A stretch of 64,000 nucleotides of DNA from Sabellastarte sp. h YS-2021. Lineage: Eukaryota > Annelida > Polychaeta > Sabellida > Sabellidae. Position 1 is the first letter of the stretch; the number at the start of each line of letters is the position of its first letter. Made by a program: the position numbers and the translations under genes. Under the pieces are notes generated by a model. It was not told the DNA's origin and made no database searches. It saw only the letters and a list, made by a program, of their open reading frames with translations. Location of the stretch: assembly GCA_964017235.1 (NCBI GenBank), contig OZ024928.1:151056881-151120880 (forward strand), written 5' to 3'. Shown piece by piece: positions 30,419 to 41,475 of the stretch.

Positions 30419-30910
30419 CTGAACTAAAATACAAATATGTGTATTTAAAAACATTTTTCTTATCCATTTATTCCGGTTTAAGATACCCTTTGACACGACT
30501 TGATCCGTCACTTTAAGAAATTCAATTCAAGAGAATTTGCATTTTATTTTGTTACGATATTGCAATGACAGGCATTGAGAAGTTAATGCCAAGACCTCCT
30601 CCCAAGACTAACGAGATGCACTCAGAGAGAGCAAAACGCTCGACTCCATGTGACCAGTCTCTAAAGTGATATAAAGTATTGTTAAGGAAGGCAATAAAAT
30701 AAAACCAAACATGTAAATTAATTTTTAAAGAAATATCAAGTAGAAAGCCAAAAAATACATTGAAATGGGACCTCTGAAAATTCTTGAATTTTTGTATCCA
30801 AAATAAGATCCAGATCTTTCTTTTAGTAACTTCTTCCGTCGGCCAGGTCCTAACCAAAAAAATTTGTTAATAAAGATCTGTTTATTAATTCTTGAGTAAT
30901 CTAAACACCA
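30419..30910. other. Spacer with decayed repeat
   Basis: AT-rich. The part at 30740-30900 resembles 7200-7390. The segment 30560-30660 looks like a dispersed-repeat fragment. No exon is supported. Confidence 0.35.
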
Positions 30911-30914
30911 AAAA

Positions 30915-32746
30915 ATAGCATCAGAGATGCCCGTACCCCACAGCCTGGGGAAATATTTTTCAACACCATGAAACATAGAACTAGTGTAACAGTACAAAGT
31001 TCAAGATACTTTCAGAGCAGTGTAAGTTATATTAAGGTCCAAATAATGCTTAAGTAGAGAAAATAATATCTAAGGAAAAGAAATGTATATAAAGATGAAG
31101 TATTAAAACAAGACAATTCAATAATAAAATGACAGCATTTATCAGTAACCCAAAAATGGCCGAATTATGGTTTGGATGTTTTGAATATTACCCATGCATA
31201 CAGAAGTGGCAATACATTCAATGAATGCTTATGTGTGGTGTTGGAGAAAAGCCTGTGGCTCACTTGATGAAATTCCATCTGTTACAATGGGAACTTGCAA
31301 AAGGAAATTCTTAATGAATTCTAATATGACTTTAACAGTGCTTAATCTGCATCAACAGACAGACCCAAAGGTGCAACAAGATTTTAAAGGTTAATACAGC
31401 AAGGTCAAAGGTCAATCAGTGTTACACCATGACGTAGCACACCTAAAACCATCAACCAATGTCCCTACCAAGTATAAACTTCCTACACCTTACAGTCTCT
31501 GAGATATAGCCTGGACAAGATTTTATAGATCAAGGTCGCTACAGCAAGGTCAAATCAAGGTCACATGACATAGCACACCTACACCCCCTAACCAATGTCC
31601 CTAACAAGTATCAACTTCCTACACCTCTTACTGTTTCCAAGATATAGCCCAGACCAGGTATTATACGTCAAGTTCACTATGGCAAGTACAAAGGTCAAAT
31701 CAAGGTCACACCATGACGTTGCACACCTACTACCCCCAACCAATGTCCCTACCAAGTATCAACTTCCTACACCTTACAGTTGCTGAGATATAGCCCGGAC
31801 CAGGTTTTATAGGTCAAGGTCACTACGGCAAGGTCAAAGGTCCAATCAAGGTCACACCATGACGTTGCACACCTACAACTCCTAACCAATGTTCGTACCA
31901 AGTATCAACTTCCTACACCTTACGGTTTCCGAGATATAGCCCGGACAAGATTTTATAGGTCAAGGTCACTACAGCAAGGTCAAAGGTCAAATCAAGGTCA
32001 GACCATGACGTTGCACACCTTCACCCCCTAACCAATGTCCCTACCAAGTATCAACTTCCTACACCTTACGGTTTCTGAGATATAGCCCGGACAAGATTTT
32101 AAAGGTCAAGGTCACTACAGCAAGGTCAAAGGTCAAATCAAGGTCACACCATGACGTTGCACACCTGCAACCCCTAACTAATGTCCCTGCAAAGTATCAA
32201 CTTCCTACACCTTATGGTTGCCGAGATATAGCCCGGACAAGATTTTCAAACTCAAGGTCACTACGGCAAGGTCAAATCAAGGTCAGACCATGACGTTGCA
32301 CACCTTCACCCCCTAACCAATGTCCCTACCAAGTATCAACTTCCTACACCTTACGGTTTCTGAGATATAGCCCGGACAAGATTTTAAAGGTCAAGGTCAC
32401 TACAGCAAGGTCAAAGGTCAAATCAAGGTCACACCATGACGTTGCACACCTGCAACCCCTAACTAATGTCCCTGCAAAGTATCAACTTCCTACACCTTAT
32501 GGTTGCCGAGATATAGCCCGGACAAGATTTTCAAACTCAAGGTCACTACGGCAAGGTCAAATCAAGGTCAGACTATGACGTTGCACACCTACAACCCCCA
32601 ACCAATATCCCTGCCAAGTATGAACTTCCTACACCTTACGGTTTCTGAGATACAGCCCGGACAAACTATTTCCCACCACCCGCCTACCCATCCGGACACC
32701 ATGGGTGAAAACAATACCCCGACAGCCCTTAAGGGTTGTGGGGTAA
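30915..32746 (+). mobile_element. Pearl-like element, copy 4 (complete, dimeric higher-order array)
   Basis: Left end AAATAGCATCAGAGATGCC with TACCCCACAGCC at 30934, a left module to 31390, about nine family B monomers, and a right end at 32700-32746 with AGCCCTTAAGGGTTGTGGGGTA. Monomers alternate between 146 and 139 bp. The 285-bp dimer starting near 31997 is repeated almost identically from 32282. A hAT MITE interrupts the last bases. Confidence 0.85.
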
Positions 32747-32750
32747 AAAC

Positions 32751-33552
32751 TAGTGATCTCAACGGGTATCCGGATATCCGGGTACCCGAACCCTGAACAT
32801 TTACCCGAATCCGAAATCACATACCCGAGTACCCGAATCTAAGCTATATTGCTGTTAATATCGCCCACGTTGGCCGAGTACAGACATATCTCGACTTCAT
32901 AAATTCACCTAAAAATGAAACTATTCAATTAAAATGCACAAGAATATTGTTTTCTCACCCTTGTACACCATTTATAGTATTTTATGTATCTATTATTTTG
33001 GTTGTTTATGCACTGTCAAATGCTGGTAAACTTGGAAAATCGTCAGTATATTAACACAGTTACCTAATTCCGAGTCCATAAAATGCTGTATATTGGCTAT
33101 ATAGCAGCATGCTCTCCTTAAATAAATAAGAGTACAATATTTTCTGACAGTTGTTGATAATTTTGCATTTATAAAATTCACTTACAAACCTGATATAAAA
33201 AATGAAGTTTCAATTCCGAAACTACATTCGAGCAATAGTGTAATGCTTTCGTGATAGCTGGGTGATAGGTCATGTGACTCCATTTTTATATAAACAACCG
33301 TGTTTTGAATGTACAGAAGTCTTTTTTATTTAACATTTCTTCCGTGTGATAATGTTTTGAATGCAAAAAAGGTGGCCGACAAGAAATAAAGTAAATGGTT
33401 GGATCCCATTATTTGTGTGAGTTTTAAGTCTGTAAATGTGTAGATTTTTGTAGAATCAGCTATTATCGCCCATCGGCACGAGTACCCGGGTACCCGCCCG
33501 TTGAAATCACTACCTACCCGGTCCCACTAAAAAGGGTTTATTGAGAACACTA
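32751..33552. mobile_element. hAT-type MITE, 802 bp
   Basis: Ends TAGTGATCTCAA and TTGAGAACACTA form short inverted repeats of hAT type, flanked by an 8-bp near-duplication (GTAAAAAC / GTACAAAC). The subterminal regions are rich in GGGTACCCG-like palindromes at both ends. There is no transposase frame. It is inserted in the terminal TAAAAA of pearl copy 4. Confidence 0.75.
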
Positions 33553-33559
33553 GTACAAA

Positions 33560-34125
33560 CAGACAGACAGACAAATAGACAAACAATTTGCACCCAAAAA
33601 CATAAACTGCTGGTGGAGGTAAAATATAGCTTAAGTCACTTCTTGGTGAAAATCACTTGTGATGGACTGTCAAGGAATTGAAAGAAAAAAAAGAGAAAAT
33701 AAAAACAGAAATAATAATTAATAAAAATAATGACTATACCAACCCCCTCTTTATTATCTTTGTGTCAATTTCAAGAAAAAGAAATATTTTTACTTAAAGA
33801 CAGCAAGTATCACAAGCTAGGCTTGTGACCTCACAATGAGAATTGCATTGTGACAGCATTAAGTATAATGACATCAGAAAGCAAAATATTGATTTTTTAC
33901 GTATGTGATGAAGAGAAGCAGTTTCACTGTGTATTCCCAATTAAAAACTAGAAATAGGACACCCTATTGATAGTAGCTGCGACATATGAATAGAAAGAGG
34001 ATAGCACAGAAGAACACACATTATCATGTGTAATGTCCTGTTTCATTTGTAAAATATATCAATGATGCTTAAATATTTATTAGTGTACATGTAAATTATT
34101 TCAGCTTCATGCCTTTTTGCATTGG
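33560..34125. other. AT-rich spacer
   Basis: It starts with a (CAGA)n run and a CCCAAAAACATAA tail seen elsewhere (near 7370). The remainder is AT-rich, without supported features. Confidence 0.4.
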
Positions 34126-34129
34126 TTGG

Positions 34130-35520
34130 GTCGAAAATTTTGACGAAATCACTATCTTGCACGGTTAAGAAGATAGAAGCAAATTTCTGTTTTTCTATTT
34201 TTGGCAAAAATTTGAAAATTCAAAATGGCCGCCATTTTTGGGAAAGGGAAAATTTTTTTGAAAATTGCCAAGAGTACATTTCTTAGATACCCTATGGGTC
34301 GAAAATTTCAACGAAATAACTCTACTTTGCACGGTTAAGGACAGTTTGTGTTTTTCTATTTTTGGCAAAAATTTGAAAATTCAAAATGGCCGCCATTTTT
34401 GGGAAAGGGAAAATTTTTTGAAAATTGCCAAGAGTACATTTCTTAGATACCCTGTGGGTCGAAAATTTCAACGAAATAACTCTACTTTGCATGGTTAAGG
34501 CCAATTTGTGTTTTTCCATCTTGGGCAAAAATTCGAAAATTCAAAATGGCCGCCATATGTGGGGAGGGGAAAATTTTTTTGAAAATTGCCAAGAGTACAT
34601 TTCTTAGATACCCTGTGGGTCGAAAATTTCGACGAAATCGCTTTATCTCGCATGGTTAAGGAGATAGAAGCAAATTTTGTGTTTTGCCATTTTGGGGGAA
34701 AAAATCGAAAATTCAAAATGGCCGCCATATGTGGGAAGAGGAAAATTTTTGAAAATTGCCAAGAGTACATTGCTCAGATACCCTGTGGGTCGAAAATTTC
34801 GATGAAATCCCTCTATCTCACACGGTTAAGGAGATAGAATCAATTTTGTGTTTTGCCATTTTTGGGAAAAATTCGAAAATTCAAAATAGCTGCCATTTTT
34901 GGGAAGGGGAAAATTTTTTGAAAATTGCCAAGAGTACATTGGTCAGATACCCTGTTGCTTGATAATTTCGACGAAATCGCTTTATCTCGCACGGTTAAGG
35001 AGATAGAAGCAAATTCCTGTTTTGCCATTTTTGGCAAAAATTCGAAAATTCAAAATGGTCGCCATTTTTAGGGTGGGGAAAATTTCTTGAAAATTGCAAA
35101 GAGTACATTCCTTAGATACCCTGTGGGTCGAAAATTTCGACGAAATCGCTCTATCTCGCACGGTTAAGGAGATAGAAACAAATTTGTGTTTTGCCATTTT
35201 TGGCAAAAATTCGAAAATTCAAAATGGCCGCCATTTTTGGGGAGTGGAAAATTTTTTAAAAATTGCCAAGAGTACAATGCTCAGATACCCTGTGGGTCGA
35301 AAATTTTGACGAAATCGCTCTATCTTGCACGGTTAAGGAGATAGAAGCAAATTTGTGTTTTGCCATTTTTGGCAAAAATTCGAAAATTTAAAATGGCCGC
35401 CATTTTTGGGGAGGGGAAAATTTTTGGAAAATTGCAGAGTACATTCCTTAGATACTCTGTGGGTCGAAAATTTCGATGAAATCGCTCTATCTCGCACGGT
35501 TTAGGAAATATGAGCACATT
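34130..35520 (+). repeat. Family D tandem array, nine units of 160-170 bp
   Basis: The anchor TCGAAAATTT occurs at 34131, 34299, 34459, 34620, 34790, 34960 (diverged), 35128, 35297 and 35464. Each unit has AAAATGGCCGCCATTTTT, TTTTTGGCAAAAATTCGAAAA and CAAGAGTACATT. The open frames on both strands are repeat artefacts. Confidence 0.88.
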
Positions 35521-36360
35521 TGCCTTTTTCAGTATTCAATTACTCATTTATTTAATTAATTACTCACTCATCTATGAAGCAATTCCCCCCAAAAGCAATC
35601 CCAACCTATTAACCCAATGAACCAAATTTCAGAAAGCTAGGCTTAATAGCATTCTATAAAATGTCTGGAAACCAAAGAGATACTCAAAAGTAGCAAAGTA
35701 GCTATTACTCAGTTAGCTATAGAGCCATCATCACCAAAAGCAATCCCATACAAGCTATTAACCCAATAAACCTGCATGCCAAATTTGGTAAAGATAGGAT
35801 AAGAACTGTTGCCTAAAATGTCTGGAAACCAAGTGGGACGCCGGACAAAGCAAAAATAATATGTCCACCCCCCCAGTGGGGTGGACATAATAAGAAAAAC
35901 TCTCTCCTGACTTTAATTTTTAAACAAATTACACCAAATTTGGAAGAATCTGTCTGTACCCCATGAAATACCTGCCCACCAAATTTGAGAGAGATTGATG
36001 TCATAGTTTTTGAGCTATAAGGGCAAAACGGTGCACAGACAGACAGACATAAACAACCTGATTACAATAACCCTCTCCTATCGTTGAGCGTTAATGAACA
36101 GTGCCACTAATGTTCTTGCTGACACAGTAGGGGGTTAAAAATAATTATATTAGTCAGTTGGTGTGTTGTAACATATGTGGACCATAGGATACATTCTTCA
36201 TATCCAGAAAATATTACATGATGGAAATATTAGACTTGTACATGCAAGACTGTCTTAAAGCATATATATAAGTTATGTACTTTTTTGATTGTTTAAAAAA
36301 TCCAAGTTATTAATTTTCTGCAGTTTTACTTACTGTTACAGTACCATTCAACAATACGAG
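35521..36360. other. Spacer with hairpin 35859-35889
   Basis: Degenerate repeat sequence with AAAAGCAATCCC duplicated at 35590 and 35720. A perfect-stem hairpin TATGTCCACCCC / GGGGTGGACATA lies at 35859-35889. The rest is AT-rich. Confidence 0.5.
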
Positions 36361-36367
36361 TACTTAC

Positions 36368-36435
36368 AACATTTTCAAGATCTGCTGAATGACTATTTTG
36401 TTGATATTCTTCACTGTGTGAATCTGAAGATACAA
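36368..36435 (-). CDS. Gene 3, candidate internal exon
   Basis: Acceptor AAAAAGTTCAG and consensus donor GTAAGT. It encodes VSSDSHSEEYQQNSHSADLENV-type residues (22 codons, shown in part). The phase at its start fits the exon at 43023-43123. Short exons of this kind can be chance, so confidence is limited. Confidence 0.35.
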
Positions 36436-36719
36436 CTGAACTTTTTAAAATTTAGCTTTTTTAAATAAATGAGGTGCATACAAAACTATCGTCACTTTTT
36501 CTTCACTACTTTCACTCAGTGACAAAATGATGAAACATAACTTGTTCCATCAGAAACTTGGAAAAATTTGTTAAGCCGTTGGGACTGTGAAAAGCAGTCT
36601 AGACGAAAAACCTCATATTTGTGCTTGTTAGACATTATAAATTTAAAAAAAAACAGAGGCTGGATATAATGAACATAAACCATAGTATTCTTAAAACTGG
36701 CCCCAAATATAAAGCAAGT

Positions 36720-38592
36720 AAGAAAAATAGCATCAGAGATGCCTGTACCCCGCAGCCTGGGGAAATAGTTTTCAATACTATGAGATATAGAAGTAGTGAA
36801 ACAGTACACAGATTGGGATACTTTCAGAGCAGTGTCAGTGTCCAAATAATGTTAAAGTAGAGAAAATAACATCTAAGAGAAAGAAACTGCATGTAAAGAT
36901 TAAGTATTAAAACAAGACAATTCAATAAACTAAAAATTATGAAGCTTTAAGACTTCTCCCATTTTGATATTCATTTGTATGGTCGAATGATCGTTTGAAT
37001 GTTTTGAATATTACCCATACATACAGATGTGGCAATACATGCTTTTATGTGGAGTTGGGGCAAACCTGTGGCTCACTTGATGCAATACCATCTGTTACAA
37101 TGGGAAGTTGCAAAAGTAAAACCCTTAATGAATTCTAATATGACTTTAACAGTACTTAATCTACATCAAAACACACTCAAAGGTGCAACAACCAAGATTC
37201 AATTAAAAAGATATAAGAAAGATATAAGAGAGATAAAATAGTATCAGATATCCCCGTAGAGAGATAAAATAGATATGCAGAGATATGATATCAGATATGC
37301 AAGATCAAAGGTCAAATCTAGGTCACACCATGACATTGCACACATATAACCCCGGACCAATGTCCCTACCAATTATCAACTTCCTACACCTTATGGTTTC
37401 CGATATATATCCCAGACAAGATTTTATAGGTCAAGGTCACTACGGCAAGGTCAAATCAAGGTCACAAATTTTACATCTACACACCCTAGCCAATGTCCCT
37501 ACACAATATCAACTTCCTACACCTTATGGTTGCCGAGATATAGCCCGGACAAGATTTTATAGGTCAAGGTCACTACGGCAAGGTCAAATCAAGGTCACAA
37601 CATGATGTTGCACACCTACACCCTCTAACCATTGTCCCTACCAAGTATAAACTTCCTACACCTTACAGTTGCCAAGATATAGCCCGGACAAGATTTTATA
37701 GGTCAAGGTCACTACGGCAAGGTCAAAGGTCAAATCAAGGTCACACCATTACGTTGCACACCTACACCTCCTAACCAATGTCCCTACCACATATCAACTT
37801 CGTACACCTTACGGTCGCCGATATATATCCCAGACAAGATTTTATAGGTCAAGGTCATTACGGCAAGGTCAAATCAAGGTCACAACATGATGTTGCACAC
37901 CTACACCCCCTAACCATTGTCCCTACATAATATCAACTTCCTACACCTTATGGTTGCCGAGATATAGCCCGGACAAGATTTTATAGGTCAAGGTCACTAC
38001 GGCAAGGTCAAATCAAGGTCACAACATGATGTTGCACACCTACACCCCCTAACCATTGTCCCTACCAAGTATAAACTTCCTACACCTTACGGTTGCCGAG
38101 ATATAGCTCGGACAAGATTTTATAGGTCAAGGTCACTACGGCAAGGTCAAAGGTCAAATCAAGGTCACATCATTATGTTGCACACCTACACCCCCTGACC
38201 AATGTCCCTACCATGTATCAACTTCGTACACCTTACAGTCTCCGAGATATAGTCCGGACAAGATTTTATAGGTCAAGGTCACTACGGAAAGGTCAAATCA
38301 AGGTCACACCATGACGTTGCACACCTATGTCCCTAGCAAGTATCAACTTCCTACACCTTACAGTTTCCGAGATATGGTCCGGACAAGATTTTCAAACTCA
38401 GGTCACTCTGGCAAGATTAAAGGTGAAATATAGGTCACACCATGACATTGCACACCTACACCCCACTAACCAATGTCCCTACCAAGTATGAACTTCCTCC
38501 ACCTTATGGTTTCTGAGATACAGGCTGGACAAACTTTCCCACCAGCCGCCTACCCATCCGGACACCATTGGTGAAAGCAATAGAAACCAAAA
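36720..38592 (+). mobile_element. Pearl-like element, copy 5 (right end truncated)
   Basis: Left end AAAAATAGCATCAGAGATGCC, left module fragments to 37195, a degenerate stretch with AGATATAAGAGAGATA repeats (37200-37290), and then about nine family B monomers to 38520. The right module stops at 38580 (GGTGAAAGCAATAG), where a DIRS copy begins. Confidence 0.75.
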
Positions 38593-38898
38593 TGTTATTG
38601 CGTTAATACATCTTATCCAATGGGCAATTGCTTTACCGGTCGGCGCGACTGGTCCAGCCAAATGCCAGAAAAAAACGTCCTGTATATACTATCCGCAGGA
38701 CAGGTCACGGAGTGTGCATTCCCCAGGTGTCGCCTCATACTTCCTTCCTATCTAGACAGCGTGATGTCACAGCATCTTTTTCGTTTGGCGCGTGGAGTGA
38801 GCAGACATGTTTTCAACAGAGAGACTTTTTTGAAGTTTCAACCATTTATTGAACTTTTAACTATTTCTACATAATTCTGCTATTTAACTGATCATCAT

Positions 38899-40821
38899 GT
38901 CATCCCCATGACTGAAAAGAGGCACTTGTGGCCACGTTATGGCTGTGTTCGATGGTCACCTCAAGTGTGTGAGATGTAGAGACAATGGGGGTTGGAGAAG
39001 ATCCTTGTGTCTTGAAGAAGGATTGCTAAATATGTAAGGCGTTTTCCCCAGAGCTGTTACTACAACTAGCCACCCCCACCTACAGGGACAGAAAGAATCG
39101 AGGTAAGAAGACAGTTTCTGCCTCCCCTACCCTCACTCTTGTGGACCCTTCACAAGTCAGTGTGTTGGAGACGGAGAGAAGACTGTTAAGAAGCCTGAAA
39201 CCACCCCTGCTGGGAAGAAGAAGCTTTTTGATGACTCTCCCAAACCTAAACCTTCTGAAGAGTTTAGATTATAAGTGGGCTGAACGCTTTGCAAGGCTTG
39301 AAGCTATGTTGCTTGCAAAGTCATTTGAAGTTCCTGTTGAACCGGTGGTGAAGTCTGCTGGGGTTATCACCAGTCAGAAGCCCTTCTTTGACTCTGGTGC
39401 CGGTGCCAGCCAATCTACTTCCGGTGGGGTCTCACATGTGACTGGTACCGGTCCCAGCCCTGTTCAGGCCACCGGAGAAGTTGCTGTGATGAAAGCTACC
39501 CAGCCTGTTGAGGCTCCCGGTACTAGTAGGGGAAATGTGATCCACAAGAATGTCACCCAGCCTGTTGAGGCTCCCGGCGCAGGTCCTGAAGTTCTGCTTT
39601 CCGGTACTGGTAGTGAAACTGCACAGTTGGACCAGTCACTTACCGGTGGAAATCTTCCTGATGTTACCGGTGCACCTGAGAGTGAGGAAGATATGCAGAG
39701 TGAACCGGGCACCTACTGCTGGCAACTTCTGGGACGGCTCACCAGACAGACAAGATCACACAGCTGACCAGGATCTCTCTGAAGAAGCCAATTACAGTGA
39801 GACTATCAGAGGAGTCAGGTCATTCATGGGCTGGCGTCAGATACCTGATTTCGACAGTGCTTCATCTTCCTTAGATGACGATCCATTTGCGGTTCCTGAG
39901 ACAAGCCCACCGGGAAAGTGTCAGTGAAACTACCGGTAGATGAATGGCTGTGTTGGAAGTTTGAGAAGTTAAACCTCACTGTGTCTGAAAGCTACCCTTC
40001 AAGAAATACAGAGACTGGTGGTCTGCTTAGAGACCAGTTTGTGAAGACACCCAGGCTTTCCAAATGGTACAAGATGCACACAGATAAGAAGGACTCTGAT
40101 AAATCTACTGTGTGTTCCTGGTCTCCAGAACCGGCAAAGCTGAAAAGTGTATTCAGCAGGGTAGCCAGACGTTCTTTACCCTCTGCCCCAGATTCCCGTA
40201 CTATCAGCCGGGACACCTAAAGACATTGGGAGTGTTCTTTTAGAGGCAGCAGGACTATGAAGATGTCTTACCAAAGTACAGGACTTGGTTAAACACTCAA
40301 AGACACTGCGTACTGACAGGGGGCAAGGCATCAGAGAAAATGCAGCAAGCTGCTGAAGACCTGGAGTATTTGGTGACCTTTAACCAGTCCATCTCCCAGG
40401 CCATGCAACGTAACACGCAGGACTTGTCTGAAGGCGTTTTAACCAGCATGGCTAACCTCACTCTGGCACGTAGAGACAGCTACCCGAAGTATTTACATGG
40501 TGGGGTGAAGCAAGATACCCTCACTGACTGCGTAATGCACTGGTCCACTTGACATCACTGTTCCCTGATCAGCTGCTAGTTAAAGCAGAAGACAAGATTT
40601 CCCGTAGTGAAGAGAAGCGTTCTTCTGGCAGCTCACACAGGAAGACCGGTTGCTTTAACCCGTATGCTTCCCCATCTTCAAAGCCTGCACATCAACTGGA
40701 CCGGAAGTCCACTGTACCTGCTTGGAAGCTGATCCGGGACCGGCAACAGGGAAAGAAAGGATGGGGCAAGCCCTCTAATTTTCAACAAAAACTGGCTGAG
40801 GGTTCCAAGCAGAGTAAATGA
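38899..40821 (+). pseudogene. DIRS gag pseudogene, copy 2
   Basis: Gag relatives occur in broken frames: a start-like ATGTCATCCCCATGA stop, a Ser/Pro/Gly-rich middle (39141-39767), SETIRGVRSFMGW (about 39800-39840), DEWLCWKFEKLNLTVSE (39940-39990) and NQSISQAMQRNTQDLSEG (about 40385-40440). It ends QSK-stop at 40819-40821 followed by CAATTAG. At least three frameshifts or stops are present, so it is non-functional. Confidence 0.8.
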
Positions 40822-41025
40822 CAATTAGTGTGTTACTGGACTGTCGCTTGGGGCGTTTGGGCGACCCAGTCCTCCTCCAAGGCAGGGGGGGGTTTTGTTG
40901 TTTGTTGGGACTGAGCTGGGTACCAGACTATCTTCAGGTTTTCACACAAGAAACCCTGAAGTGGGGTTTTCTGTGGTCGCCAATAGAAACGCTATAACAA
41001 AGTCATCTCATTGGTTGGGCATTTT

Positions 41026-41475
41026 TCATTCCAGACAGAATGGTCCCTTCACCCAGAGGTCTCCCAAGCCATATGCTCCCAGTGGTACCAGCCCCAAGTG
41101 GACTTGTTTGCCACCAGGTTCAACAAACTGCCAGTTTGTGTTATAGGTTCCAGACCCCCAGGCATGGGCAGTGGATGCACTCAGTCTGTCCTGGTAAGAC
41201 CTGGACCCATGGAGCCTTCCCATCAGCTGCCATCTTGGGCAAAATGGTGAAGTTACAGGACTACCCATGAAACAGAAGCATACTGATTGCACCAGGGTGG
41301 CCCAATATGCCCTGGTTTTGGGACCTAGTGTCCAGTCAGATCCCACTGTGCCTGCCCAATCTGGTGACTCAACCATTCAACCAGACCCTGCACAGGAACC
41401 TGTCAAACTTGAACCTACATGCCTGGCTCCTAGAGCCACAGCAATCAAGCAGCAGGGCTTCTCTGAGGCAACTCC
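41026..41475 (+). pseudogene. DIRS methyltransferase-like fragment, copy 2
   Basis: EWSLHPE, VDLFATRFN, then (after frameshifts) VTQPFNQTLHRNLSNLNLHA and WLLEPQQS match the C-terminal part of ORF2. RT and RNase H are missing between 40830 and 41020. It is truncated at the family B junction. Confidence 0.75.

Larger units (their letters stand above)
38593..41475 (+). mobile_element. Decayed DIRS element, copy 2 (internally deleted)
   Basis: It begins with TTATTGCGTTAATAC, the DIRS outer end, and a diverged ITR with ACCGGTCGGCGCGAC. Gag remains in several frames. The RT/RNase H region is absent, and a methyltransferase-like piece is truncated at 41475 into family B repeats. It belongs to the same subfamily as copy 3 rather than the intact element. 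Confidence 0.85.

Noticed and set aside
30540-30670. Possible conserved coding segment on the - strand (HGVERFALSECISLVLGGGLG)
   Set aside because: No splice sites fit, and it looks like a dispersed-repeat fragment. Evidence is insufficient.
27722-32796. Many ORFs with PLTNVPTKYQLPTPYG-type peptides
   Set aside because: These are translations of family B monomers in all frames. There is no conserved frame and no start context.
34265-35309. Series of 60-90-codon ORFs on both strands with similar peptides (for example MPRVHFLDTLWVENF)
   Set aside because: They are the same 160-170-bp family D unit read repeatedly. The period is not a multiple of three, and both strands are open because of composition.
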